Part shown: in pieces, positions 28,332 through 37,192 of the stretch
How positions within the stretch are numbered: the stretch's first letter is position 1
Layout of the letters: the number at the start of each line of letters is the position of its first letter
NCBI RefSeq assembly: GCF_033954455.1
Contig: NZ_CP121473.1
Location: 3,644,501 to 3,708,500, forward strand
Source: Thiorhodovibrio litoralis
GTDB lineage: Bacteria; Pseudomonadota; Gammaproteobacteria; Chromatiales; Chromatiaceae
DNA: 64,000 nt
Direction of reading: 5' to 3'
Program-made: the position numbers and the translations under genes
Notes under the pieces: model-generated
What the model saw: the letters and a program-made list of their open reading frames with translations, nothing else
What the model was told of the DNA's origin: nothing
The model's database searches: none

Positions 28332-28564
28332 TGGCGAAAACGCACATGCGAACTTTGGATGACGTGTTGCAATCGGCTTCGGACGTGTTATTTCCTGCGG
28401 AATTGGGCAAGCGGAAAATCAGCGTAACAAGCACCAATAGCGATGGTGATACGCCTCTGCATGTCATGGTGTGGCGCAAGGACCAACAGGCGATCGTGTT
28501 TCTGATCAACGCCGGCGCGGACGTGAGAAGGATTAGCGCGGGTTCTACCCGCGGGTATCGATGA
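28331..28564 (+). pseudogene. Ankyrin-repeat protein, 5' fragment
   Basis: From ATG 28331, translationally coupled to the Nudix gene, the product reads MAKTHMRTLDDVLQSASDVL and one ankyrin repeat (DGDTPLHVMVWRKDQQAIVF then LINAGADV). It stops at 28564 before a second repeat, where the sequence overlaps the 3' end of the SDR gene. The rest of the ankyrin array is missing. Confidence 0.6.
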
Positions 28565-29396
28565 CCTGCCGCTGGCGGAAGGGTGCTTGCAGCAGTCGCA
28601 TAAGCATGCGTCGCGGCGGCAGCCACTGAATGCGGGCGCCATGGCATTGGTTTTTGAGCACCCGCTCGGCAAGTCCGGGAGCGACGGTCTCGACCCTGTC
28701 GCCGAAGATATTGATGAAACGCCGGATCTGCTTCGCTTGTTCCGGTCGCATGCTGAGCGCGAGCAGGTCGGTCGGCACCACGCCTGGGTTGAGGCTGCTG
28801 AGCTTCACCGGTGTGCCGCGCAGTTCGGCGGCGAGTGACTTGGTGAAATACCGCAGCGCCGCCTTGCTGGTGCCGTAGAGGGTGCTACCGTGGCGGCGCT
28901 CTCCGCTGCTCCCCCAGCCTTCAAGCGTATAGATATGGCCATGGCCCTGCGCCAACATGCCGCGCGCGGCGGTGCGGCAGCCTTGCATGGTGCCGAGCAA
29001 ATTGATGCGGATCAGGGTCTCGATGGTGGCCGGGTCGTGCTGCCAGAAGTCGACTTCATGCGAGCCGATGGCGGCATTGTTGATCCAGATATCGATGCGT
29101 CCGAAATGACCGACGGCCGCGTCCCAGAGCGCCTGGACCATAGTTGCATCGGCGACATCACAAAGCCGTCCATGCAGCCGGCCTTCGGCTGCGGGGATGG
29201 ACGCCATGAACTCGGCCAGGGTCTGATCGAGGCGACCGGCATCCCGACCGCAGATCATCACCCGACACTGGCGTTGCAGAAAGTCGCGCGCGAGCCCGCG
29301 ACCAATGCCACGCGTCCCGCCAGTGATGACGATGACGGATTGATCCAACTCTGACCTCCTGGGTGGTGCCATGTCGGGCTGTAGGCGTGACGCCAA
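28545..29396 (-). CDS. Short-chain dehydrogenase, chlorophyll b reductase (NYC1/NOL)-like
   Basis: A 283-residue SDR. The NAD(P) site is TGGTRGIG (25-32), the NNA motif is 106-108 and the catalytic Tyr174 and Lys178 lie in LYGTSK. The blocks IDIWINNA, TMQGCRTAARGML and LNPGVVPTDLL followed by QAK and VETVAPGLAERVL closely follow those I recall from plant NOL/NYC1 chlorophyll(ide) b reductase. In a bacteriochlorophyll producer a tetrapyrrole substrate is possible, but that is inference. ATG at 29372 is an alternative start. Confidence 0.75.
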   Translation of the reverse strand: MASRLQPDMAPPRRSELDQSVIVITGGTRGIGRGLARDFLQRQCRVMICGRDAGRLDQTLAEFMASIPAAEGRLHGRLCDVADATMVQALWDAAVGHFGRIDIWINNAAIGSHEVDFWQHDPATIETLIRINLLGTMQGCRTAARGMLAQGHGHIYTLEGWGSSGERRHGSTLYGTSKAALRYFTKSLAAELRGTPVKLSSLNPGVVPTDLLALSMRPEQAKQIRRFINIFGDRVETVAPGLAERVLKNQCHGARIQWLPPRRMLMRLLQAPFRQRQVIDTRG

Positions 29397-29490
29397 CAGA
29401 TTGACCCGTTTCAGCTAAGATTTCCAGTGACTTTGCCAGGAACATGGACCGGGACTGTAATTACTCCAAGCCTTCGTCTGCAAATCCTGA

Positions 29491-29724
29491 TCATTGCAGA
29501 TGATCGGTCCCCCGGTCATCCTTCCGGCCGGTCAAGGTCGCCAGCACCACTGGGTAACTCTGCGCCTCCTTGGCCCCCACGCCCTCGGTCAAGCTATCGC
29601 CAAAGGCGAGGATGACCGCGTCGGGCGACAATGGACTCAGCGCCGGTTGATCACTGCAAGCCGCGAGCACCAGCAGCAGGACAGCGCTTAGCAGCGTGCG
29701 AGTGCGATAGCCCATATTTAACAA
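29491..29724 (-). pseudogene. SGNH/GDSL esterase lipoprotein, 5' fragment
   Basis: The product starts [20 protein letters not shown] with the lipobox LAAC, then the GDSL block [12 protein letters not shown] and [12 protein letters not shown]. It then runs out of homology at about 29520. TesA-like arylesterases are about 200 residues, so blocks II-V with the Ser-Asp-His partners are lost. Confidence 0.75.
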
Positions 29725-29819
29725 CTGGTCACAGAATTATCTTGATTTTCAGCAGGATAAGTGTACACAGATATCCGTTACGGCACTACATTTGCGATTT
29801 TGCCGCCGGTGCTGCTCAT

Positions 29820-31631
29820 TCAGATCAAAGTCAGCTGTTGTCCACCCGGGCGATCACTCACGCCCAAGGCATCGTAAATGGCTTGCTGGCGCGGCTCCGC
29901 CCTTGTGGCTTTGCGAATATGCAGGGTGCGCCCATCGTCGCGCTTGAGCTCAACCGTGACGCGATCTTGCCCATCGAGCTCACGGCGGATGCCCTCCCAG
30001 CTCAGATGAATGCCAGCGGCTTTCAGCTGCAAGCGCAGGGTATGAACCAGATGGTAGGCTAGTACCGAGATGAACAGGTGCGCGCTAACCCGGTCGGTTT
30101 TATGGTGATAGACTGGGCGCAGGCCGAGTTCCGACTTCAGGGAGCGAAACACCGCTTCCAGATCGGTGAGCATGACAAAGGTGTGCCATAGGCGCGCTTC
30201 ATCCCATTCGGTTTGATTCGTGCGTAGGCAATAGACACCGGGCAAGGTGTCATCGACCGGGGTGATCCGCGACCATCGGATGGCCTTGGCCTTTTTCCCT
30301 TTCTCATCGGGGTCGACGCTGATCTCGTAGTAGCGCGCGGCACGCGGATATTTCTGCTTCAGCCGCCCGATGCGCTCGATGACTTTCTCAAAGCGCTTGA
30401 CGGTGCCTGGCTTGTGCAACCCATCGGCGAGTTGCTGCAGGGCCTGCTCGAAGCGTTGCGCGAAGCGATCGGCAATGCCGCGATCTTTGAGCTCACGTTG
30501 GCTGGAGTGACAATACAGCTCGACTTCGTTGGTTTCTTTCTTGACTACCCGCTGGGCGCGGATGGTCAGTGGGCCGTCTTCTTTGATCAAACAGGCCGCC
30601 TCGGGATCGAACTGCAGATGTCGCTTTCGGCTGACCACGACATAGCGGTAGCCCTGCGCCACCAGCCAGGCGATGTTCTCCTCGGTGGCAATGCCGGCAT
30701 CGAGCACCACCGTCGGTGGGGTGCGTTGTTGCTCGGGCGTCAAGGCACGCAGCATTTTTGCCAGCGTCTCGGCTTCCACGGCGTTCCCAGCGAACACCTC
30801 GCTGCGTTTGGGAAAGCCACTGGCATCGAGCGTCAGCGCCAGGGTGACCAGCGGGCAGTCGCTGCGCTTTTCTTTCGAACGGCCAAAGGCGGCGTTGGCG
30901 TTATGCTTGGCGCTGCCCTCGAAATAGGTATTGGTCAGGTCGTAGAGCGTAATCACTTCATCAAGTTCGAACAGATCGCGCTCGCGGGCATACAGGAAGG
31001 ACTCCAATGCCGGTTTGTGGGCGAGCAGCCGATCGGTGATGCGGTAGAGCGCCATCAGATCCAGGTCGGCGAAATCAACGTCGATCAACTCGCCCAGGGC
31101 GCTGCGCTGTTGCAACCACTGATGGGTCGCCAACTCGCTACCCGGCACCACCATGCGACCGATCACATTGCCGATGGCCGCCGCGCGTTGCGGGCCGCTG
31201 AAGCCCAAAGCCGTGAGTTTTTCATCCAAGCCCATCTGCCCCCAGGCGGCCAAGGCGACATGCTCGACCGCGACACTGCGCGGGCGCACCACATCGACTG
31301 TCTCGACATCGACCCGTTGGAAGTTGGGCGCGCTCCCCTCGGAGGGATCCTCCCCCGCGCGGGCGCGAATCACCTGCGCCGCCAACTGTTGCGCCAGCGG
31401 CTCCCAACGGGCATCGAGGTCAATGAACAGCTCCGACTGCCCGCCCACCAAGGCCTCAATGCGCCGTGCCAAGGCCGGCCATTGCCCGCGCGGGACCTCG
31501 AAGTGACGGCCGAGATTCAGCACCGTGCGCTGGCGCACCCGCCCGGCTTCGCGCACCGACTCCACCAGCCGATAGGTGAAGTACGGCTGACCAGTGCGTC
31601 GGCTCTTGATGGTGGTGCGGCGAATGTACAT
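29820..31631 (-). CDS. IS1634-family transposase
   Basis: A 603-residue intact transposase of the IS1634/IS4-like DDE group. Landmarks: YIRRTTIKSRRTGQPYFTYR at the N-terminus, LYDLTNTYFEG (first Asp), VVLDAGIATEENIAWL (second Asp) and LEAVFRSLKSELGLRPVYHH (Glu region). 13-bp direct copies of GGCACTACATTTG lie outside the gene near 29783 and 31685, but inverted termini could not be defined. Confidence 0.9.
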   Translation of the reverse strand: MYIRRTTIKSRRTGQPYFTYRLVESVREAGRVRQRTVLNLGRHFEVPRGQWPALARRIEALVGGQSELFIDLDARWEPLAQQLAAQVIRARAGEDPSEGSAPNFQRVDVETVDVVRPRSVAVEHVALAAWGQMGLDEKLTALGFSGPQRAAAIGNVIGRMVVPGSELATHQWLQQRSALGELIDVDFADLDLMALYRITDRLLAHKPALESFLYARERDLFELDEVITLYDLTNTYFEGSAKHNANAAFGRSKEKRSDCPLVTLALTLDASGFPKRSEVFAGNAVEAETLAKMLRALTPEQQRTPPTVVLDAGIATEENIAWLVAQGYRYVVVSRKRHLQFDPEAACLIKEDGPLTIRAQRVVKKETNEVELYCHSSQRELKDRGIADRFAQRFEQALQQLADGLHKPGTVKRFEKVIERIGRLKQKYPRAARYYEISVDPDEKGKKAKAIRWSRITPVDDTLPGVYCLRTNQTEWDEARLWHTFVMLTDLEAVFRSLKSELGLRPVYHHKTDRVSAHLFISVLAYHLVHTLRLQLKAAGIHLSWEGIRRELDGQDRVTVELKRDDGRTLHIRKATRAEPRQQAIYDALGVSDRPGGQQLTLI

Positions 31632-31929
31632 GCACGCATGCTCCGCTGCGCGGGCGCGCGCGTCAATGGGGCTCCGTAATATTATGGCACTACATTTGGG
31701 TCGCCAGTTTCAAGTCACTGATCCGGCGGGATATTATTTTCTCTCCAGAGAAAACTTCAATGACTTACGCCGATTTTCGGCGTGGAAATGTTAAATATGG
31801 GATAGAGGTTCGTATTGCGCATAATTGGCTTCCGCTTCATCCTTTTGGCCCTGATGCGATGAGCATGACACAAGGCAATCGGATCTGCCTGCGTCGGGTT
31901 TCGCAATTCGGGCCTAACGATCCAGGGTT
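31632..31929. other. Spacer after IS1634 element
   Basis: No supportable gene. The low-GC part around 31690-31800 differs from the neighbouring sequence. It includes the palindromic CCGTAATATTATGG at about 31674, possibly part of the IS end. Confidence 0.3.
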
Positions 31930-32388
31930 GCTGGCTATGTTGCCGCCAAGCTGCCGCATCTGCCTTTTCCCGCCGGTCGTTTTGATCTGGCCCTGGTGTC
32001 CCACCTATTGTTCACCTATTCGGAGCACATCGATGCCGCTGCGCATCGCGAGGCGATCACAGAGCTGATGCGCGTCAGTCGCGAGGTTCGCGTCTTTCCC
32101 CTGCTCACGCTCGCAGGCGCGGAATCGGCGCATCTGCCCGCTGTCATCGACCAAGCCGAAGCCAGCGGCTGGATAGCGGAGATCCTGACGGTGGATTATC
32201 AGTTTCAGCGCGGTGGCAATCGGATGCTGCGGCTGTCCGCGCCACCGATGTCCGACCTGATTCCGCCGGAGGAAAGTTTGAGCAGCATGCCAATTGATTT
32301 CCTCCATGGGCTTCTCCGCATTGCTGCTGAGAGCGTCGCTGGAGGATTAACCATCGACGCGGGGGGGGCATGTCATGCCACCCGATGA
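31930..32388 (+). pseudogene. SAM-dependent methyltransferase-like protein, C-terminal fragment
   Basis: The frame reads GYVAAKLPHLPFPAGRFDLA then LVSHLLFTYSEHID, REVRVFPLLTLAG and YQFQRGGNRMLRL. These are the C-terminal blocks of a cytoplasmic methyltransferase-like family of about 230 residues. The N-terminal SAM-binding half is missing upstream. No start codon precedes the homologous part. Confidence 0.65.
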
Positions 32389-32627
32389 TGCGCTGCTCTC
32401 CTGCCATGGTGCTTTAGGTTCCGTTGCGCCTGCTGGTCTCTTGCTTGTGCGACCAGGCGCCTCGTTGCCCCCCAGCAAAAGAGCAGGCCTTCAGCTAAGT
32501 GAACCTAGATGTAGCCTCGCAAACATAGGTTGGAGACGCCGACCTTGTTTCCAGGTTGGGAAGGCCGTTGATTCCGATCCCGGTCCAGTTGCAGGCTTGC
32601 ACCGATCAGCCTGGCCGCCTGACCCGC
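32389..32627. other. Leader region upstream of hcp
   Basis: No gene. At 32370-32395 the sequence ATGTCATGCCACCCGATG is nearly identical to the start of the Crp/Fnr gene at 35035-35060, then diverges at once. The rest is featureless up to the regulatory box at 32628. Confidence 0.4.
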
Positions 32628-32641
32628 TTGACTCGGATCAA
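32628..32641 (+). promoter_or_regulatory. FNR/DNR-type operator upstream of hcp
   Basis: TTGACTCGGATCAA matches the TTGAY-N4-ATCAA consensus of the FNR/DNR family. It lies 120 bp before the hcp start, and a DNR-like regulator is encoded three genes downstream. Activation by NO or low oxygen is a reasonable inference. Confidence 0.7.
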
Positions 32642-32760
32642 GGCCATCTCCCCGAGCCTGGTTGCAGACTGTACTCCGCTGTCGCGCAGCGAAGGCCAAT
32701 TGCTGGCCTGCGCCGCGCGCGATTGTTCCTGTCTCTCCTCACTGCCACCGGAGTGCGTCC

Positions 32761-34053
32761 ATGTTCTGTAATCAATGCGAGCAAACCTTTCGTCAATCTG
32801 CCTGTGTGACCAGCCCCGGCGTCTGCGGCAAGAGCGAAGATGTGCAGTCCTTGCAGGAACTGCTGATTTTCGGCCTCAAAGGCATGGCCGCCTATGCCCA
32901 CCATGCGCGCCGGCTTGGACAGTCCGATGAGACGGTCTCAGCCTTCATCGAAGAAGCCCTGTTCGCGACCATGACCAACGTGAATTTCGATGAAGACACC
33001 CTGCTGCACTATTGTCTGGAATGCGGCGAAAAGAATCTGCGTGTCATGCAACTGCTCGATGAGGGCCATATCGCCACCTTCGGCGCGCCCCGCCCGACCC
33101 GGGTCCGCGAGGGCACCTTAGCCGGCCCGGGCATCCTGATCACCGGCCATGATCTGCTCGATCTGTGGCAACTGCTCGAACAGCTCGAAGACACCGACAT
33201 CAAGGTCTACACCCATGGCGAGATGCTGCCGGCGCACATGTACAGCAAATTTCAGGCGCATCCCAATCTCGCCGGCCACTATGGTGGCGCCTGGCAGGAT
33301 CAGAAAAAAGAATTCGCCGATTTTCCCGGTCCCATCGTCGGCACCACCAATTGCGTGCTGATCCCCCCCGAGAGCTATCGCGAGCGGCTGTTCACCACCA
33401 ATGCGGTGGCGGTCCCGGACGGTCAGCACATCAAAAACGGCGATTTCTCCGCCGTAATCGCCGCTGCGCGTACCTGCCCGCCATGCGAACAGCGACTCGG
33501 CGTGGAGCAGCCGGTGGGCTACCATCGCCAGGTGCTGCTCGAGCAGGCCGGTACGATTCTCGACGCCATCAAAGCCGGACAGATCAGCCATTTCTTCGTC
33601 ATCGGCGGCTGTGACGGTGCCGAGAAGGGGCGCAACTATTTCACCGATTATGCCGCCGCCACGCCAGCCGACTCCTTCATTCTCACACTCGGCTGCGGCA
33701 AGTATCGCATTCGCGATCACGCCTACGGCGAGCATCTCGGCCTACCGCGGTTACTGGACATGGGCCAGTGCAACGATGCCTATGGCGCCATCATGGTGGC
33801 GGTAGCCCTGGCCGAGGCGCTGAAGTGCACGGTCAATGATCTGCCTCTGACTCTGGTCATCAGCTGGTTTGAACAAAAAGCCGTGGCGGTGCTGCTAACG
33901 CTGTTGCATCTGGGCGTGAAAGGCATCAACCTCGGCCCTCAGCCGCCGGCATTCATCACCCCGGGCGTATTTGCCCGTCTGCAAGCCGCTTATGATCTGC
34001 GCTTGACCAATGGCGATCCGCACGCGGATCTCAAACTCGCACTCGCCGCCTGA
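32761..34053 (+). CDS. hcp: Hydroxylamine reductase / hybrid-cluster protein (short class)
   Basis: A 430-residue hybrid-cluster protein, linked to hydroxylamine reduction and NO detoxification/S-nitrosylation. The N-terminal 4Fe-4S cluster is Cys3, Cys6, Cys15 and Cys22 (C-x2-C-x8-C-x6-C). Hybrid-cluster ligand regions are LHYCLECGEKN, TCPPCEQ, GGCDGAEKGRNYF and LGCGKYRIRDHAYGEH. It is about 120 residues shorter than E. coli Hcp, like the class lacking one helical bundle. ATG 32761 is chosen because the Cys cluster follows directly. No hcr reductase gene is adjacent. Confidence 0.95.
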   Translation: MFCNQCEQTFRQSACVTSPGVCGKSEDVQSLQELLIFGLKGMAAYAHHARRLGQSDETVSAFIEEALFATMTNVNFDEDTLLHYCLECGEKNLRVMQLLDEGHIATFGAPRPTRVREGTLAGPGILITGHDLLDLWQLLEQLEDTDIKVYTHGEMLPAHMYSKFQAHPNLAGHYGGAWQDQKKEFADFPGPIVGTTNCVLIPPESYRERLFTTNAVAVPDGQHIKNGDFSAVIAAARTCPPCEQRLGVEQPVGYHRQVLLEQAGTILDAIKAGQISHFFVIGGCDGAEKGRNYFTDYAAATPADSFILTLGCGKYRIRDHAYGEHLGLPRLLDMGQCNDAYGAIMVAVALAEALKCTVNDLPLTLVISWFEQKAVAVLLTLLHLGVKGINLGPQPPAFITPGVFARLQAAYDLRLTNGDPHADLKLALAA

Positions 34054-34075
34054 ACCCAGGCCGAGGAGTTGCCCC

Positions 34076-35014
34076 ATGAACAGCGTCAGCCTGCGCGAAC
34101 AGCTCATTTCCGCACTGGGCGGTGGTGTTGGCATTTTGGCCACGGCGGCGCTTGCGCTTTGGCTGTTCCCGGCGGTTGACCCCGCCCTGCCCTGGCTGAT
34201 TGCCTCCATGGGCTCCTCTGCGGTGCTGTTGTTCGCGGTTCCGCACGGGCCACTCTCCCAACCCTGGCCGCTGCTTGGCGGCCATCTTGTTTCGGCGCTG
34301 ATCGGGGTGGCCTGTGCGCGTTGGCTCGGCACCGATCTCTGGAGCGCGGCCACCGCGGCGGGACTCTCCATCGGCGCCATGCATGCACTGCGCTGTCTTC
34401 ATCCGCCCGGCGGTGCCACCGCGCTGACGGCCGTCATCGGCGGGCCGTCCATCACGTCGCTCGGCTTTGGCTTTGTGCTGATGCCTGTTGCGGTCAATGC
34501 ACTCACCTTGCTGTTGCTCGCCGTGGTCTGGAATGCGCCCTGGCACTGGCGGCGTTATCCAGCCAACTGGCCCGCACGTTGGCGGCGAGACCAGGACAGC
34601 GGCGCCCCAGTTGCAGAGCCGGCCGCGCCCATGCCGCTGGAACATCGGCATCTTGCCGCCGCGCTGCGCGCGATGGACTCCTTCATCGATGTCTCGGAGC
34701 CGGATTTGCAGCGCATTTTTGCTTTGGCGACTGAGGAAGCGCGCCACACCCGCGCCGCAACGCCGCCGATTCGGGTGGGTCAAGCCTACAGTAATGGCAG
34801 CTTTGGCCAAGACTGGGAAATCCGCGAAGTCCTGGCGCTCGAGCAAGCTGCAAACGAACCCGTCACCCAGGTGCGCTTCCGCCGCTTGGCGGGCCAAGGC
34901 CGTCGCTGCGAGGGGGGATGCAGTCTGGAGACGTTTCGCGCTTGGGCGGTCCATGCGGTCGAGCGCGACGAGAACTCCTGGCGACCGATTGATCGCACGG
35001 AGCCGGAAGATTGA
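34076..35014 (+). CDS. HPP-family membrane protein with soluble C-terminal domain
   Basis: A 312-residue protein with four to five TM helices in the first 165 residues, including the HPP signature CLHPPGGATAL. A cytoplasmic domain of about 140 residues with a region similar to other HPP-associated tails (LRAMDSFIDVSEPDLQRIFA) follows. Plant HPP proteins have been tied to nitrite transport across the plastid envelope, which suits its place between hcp and a DNR-like regulator. I start at ATG 34076, preceded by GAGGAG; 34010 would overlap hcp. Confidence 0.85.
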   Translation: MNSVSLREQLISALGGGVGILATAALALWLFPAVDPALPWLIASMGSSAVLLFAVPHGPLSQPWPLLGGHLVSALIGVACARWLGTDLWSAATAAGLSIGAMHALRCLHPPGGATALTAVIGGPSITSLGFGFVLMPVAVNALTLLLLAVVWNAPWHWRRYPANWPARWRRDQDSGAPVAEPAAPMPLEHRHLAAALRAMDSFIDVSEPDLQRIFALATEEARHTRAATPPIRVGQAYSNGSFGQDWEIREVLALEQAANEPVTQVRFRRLAGQGRRCEGGCSLETFRAWAVHAVERDENSWRPIDRTEPED

Positions 35015-35038
35015 GCATCAAGGTGCACGGAGGATGTC

Positions 35039-35752
35039 ATGCCACCCGATGAGGCACTGCGCCAGGCGCCGCTGCTCGCGCAACTGAGCGACCAACAACT
35101 CGAGCGTCTGCGCGCGAAGGCGCAGATTGTCCAGGTGCAGGCCGGGCAGTGGCTGTTTACCCAGGATGATCCGGCCGAATGCTTTTATTTTGTTCATTCG
35201 GGCCAGATCCGACTGTTTCGCCTCTCGGCCGAGGGCGAAGAGAAGATCATCGAACTGATCAGCGCCGGCCAGACCTTTGCCGAGGCGCTGATGTTCATGG
35301 GCACCGGCCGCTACCCTGTCTGCGCGGCCGCGCTGGTGCCGACGGAGCTCGTCGCCATTGACGCGGCGGACTTCACCGCCATGCTGCGCGAGTCGCCCGA
35401 GACCTGCTTTGCCTTGCTCGGCAGCTTGAGCCAACGCCTGCACGCGCTGATCGCCGAGATCGACAATCTGGCGCTGCATTCTGCGAGCGTGCGCTTTGCG
35501 CGCTGGTTGATTGCAGAATTGCCAATAGACACGGATCAGCTGACGCTCGCCTGGCCAAAATCGACGCTTGCCTCGCGCCTGACGATCAAACCTGAGACCT
35601 GGTCGCGCATTACCCGCCGGCTGTCCGAGCAGCAAGTGATCGCGGTCCATGGGCAGGTCATTCGCGTGCTTGATCGCAAGGCCCTGCAGCAACTTGGCGA
35701 TTCGGGTGACCCGGTGCTGATACCAAGGCGTCAGGCCCGCAAAACCGGTTAG
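35039..35752 (+). CDS. Crp/Fnr-family regulator, DNR-like
   Basis: A 237-residue regulator with an N-terminal cyclic-nucleotide-type sensor domain (about 15-130; GQIRLFRLSAEGEEKIIELI) and a C-terminal winged helix (about 165-215; STLASRLTIKPETWSRITRRL). It lacks the N-terminal Cys cluster of oxygen-sensing FNR, as expected of DNR/NNR-type NO sensors. It lies 24 bp after the HPP gene. The likely target is the TTGAC-N4-ATCAA box before hcp. Confidence 0.88.
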   Translation: MPPDEALRQAPLLAQLSDQQLERLRAKAQIVQVQAGQWLFTQDDPAECFYFVHSGQIRLFRLSAEGEEKIIELISAGQTFAEALMFMGTGRYPVCAAALVPTELVAIDAADFTAMLRESPETCFALLGSLSQRLHALIAEIDNLALHSASVRFARWLIAELPIDTDQLTLAWPKSTLASRLTIKPETWSRITRRLSEQQVIAVHGQVIRVLDRKALQQLGDSGDPVLIPRRQARKTG

Positions 35753-35957
35753 CAGCCAAAAATCATCAGCCGATCTCCAGCCTCACTGCCAGCGATGGCA
35801 AGGCAAGCGCCCCCAAACAGGTCAAATTCTGACAATGAATCCGACCGGATACTTGTTCATTCGATTCAACCATCACGGTGATACTCAACCCGCGCATGGC
35901 CGGGTCGAAGATATCAAAGACCCGGATGACTCGGTGGCTTCCAGAAAGCCGCGCAGG

Positions 35958-36911
35958 ATGTCGATCAAACACGGCATACAGGCCATCCTGATGGCCTATT
36001 TGCTGTCAACGGGACCGGTGTTCGCGCAGGATGCGGCCTGCCATTGGATCCGGCTGACCGGTCTTGAGGTCGGGCAGACAGCAGATTTCCTCAGCTGGGG
36101 CGATTACCTGCCACTGATCGCCCTGGAGCCCGGCGAGTTTTACAGTCTGCTGCACGGAACAGAGCCTTCCGTCGAATTGGCGGCCGGACGCCAACACGTC
36201 ATTGATGGCCATTGGTACTACGTTCCAGAGCACCTGATCAATGTCGGGACCATGACGCTAAGATTCATGCTGTTGGATCGTGACCAGGGCACCGATGACG
36301 ATCTGGTGCTACCGATGCGCAGCCATGTGGTCCGACTGGATCAGAGCTTCTCCAAATCGGGACCTTTGCAGTTCGAGATACCAGAACTCTTTGTAGTGGA
36401 TGATCAGCTCAAGAAATCCAACGCAATGCGGTTCCGCTTCGAATTACGGCGCGTGCCGGGCCATTGCGGCAGTGGAGCCGATGCCGCAGCTGAAAACACC
36501 CGGTACCGGCGGGAAAACCGCGTCCATCATCTGCGCACCAGGACTTTCAGCTACTTCGACGATCCAGTGATCGCCGGCCGCGAGACGAAGCTTTTCGTGG
36601 ATGAGAAAACCACGGATGCGGCAGCAGCCTTCGAGATCGCTCGTCGCAATCTGCATGAGTTGCTGACCCTGGGTCGGGAGATCGAGCGGCTGGAAGGGAC
36701 GCAGGGCTTCGATGAGCTGCGTTTTGAGTTCGCTAGACTGATCGCAACACTAAAGGAAAGGCGTCTGCAATTCAGCCGCGTCGAGCAGGACGGCGATGAG
36801 AGGACGACGGTTTGGGTCAGTGTGCCTGCCCTGGCCTCCGAGCCTGAGTGGAAGCAGGTCCTCACGGATGCCGTCATCGAGTCGATCCCCGCGTCATGGC
36901 AAGTCGACTGA
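35958..36911 (+). CDS. Secreted protein of unknown function
   Basis: A 317-residue protein from ATG 35958 (MSIKHGIQAILMAYLLSTGP), with a signal peptide likely cut after VFA (residue 23). The mature part is acidic with mixed alpha/beta character and a helical stretch at about 225-285 (EIARRNLHELLTLGREIERL). I recognise no family. An in-frame start at 35835 would bury the signal peptide and is rejected. It follows the DNR-like gene by 205 bp, so it may or may not be co-regulated. Confidence 0.7.
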   Translation: MSIKHGIQAILMAYLLSTGPVFAQDAACHWIRLTGLEVGQTADFLSWGDYLPLIALEPGEFYSLLHGTEPSVELAAGRQHVIDGHWYYVPEHLINVGTMTLRFMLLDRDQGTDDDLVLPMRSHVVRLDQSFSKSGPLQFEIPELFVVDDQLKKSNAMRFRFELRRVPGHCGSGADAAAENTRYRRENRVHHLRTRTFSYFDDPVIAGRETKLFVDEKTTDAAAAFEIARRNLHELLTLGREIERLEGTQGFDELRFEFARLIATLKERRLQFSRVEQDGDERTTVWVSVPALASEPEWKQVLTDAVIESIPASWQVD

Positions 36912-37192
36912 GCCAGCGATCAGCGGCTAGGCGTTTGCTGCGCTAATCGGCCCACCACGCTTCAGCCAAGGATTTCGGATTCTGAAATTTTCACTGACGA
37001 CCAGAATGAAAGCAATGATAAAGATCGCCAGCAATTCCCGCTGCTCCCCATTCGGTCGCGCGCCCGTCGATTGAGCGAGCGTTGCGAAACCCCTGGGCAG
37101 AGGAAAACCTCACGGGTAAGCCGTGATGGTGCAAGCTGGCTGTTGGTTATCCCCTGAACATCATCACACGAGCGCTCGGTCACGGCGGTCGT
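36912..37192 (-). other. Spacer with a possible membrane-protein relic
   Basis: The minus strand encodes EQRELLAIFIIAFILVVSEN then FRIRNPWLKR before a stop near 36928. This is one hydrophobic helix followed by a basic segment, without a start. It could be the tail of a truncated membrane protein; no family can be named. Confidence 0.25.

Noticed and set aside
32375-32809. ORF of 144 codons covering the hcp leader
   Set aside because: It begins like the DNR-like regulator for six residues only, then is unlike any protein and overlaps the hcp start in another frame.
34996-35022. Second FNR-type box (TTGAGCATCAA) before the DNR-like gene
   Set aside because: The half-sites are too close together; the required four-base spacing is absent.
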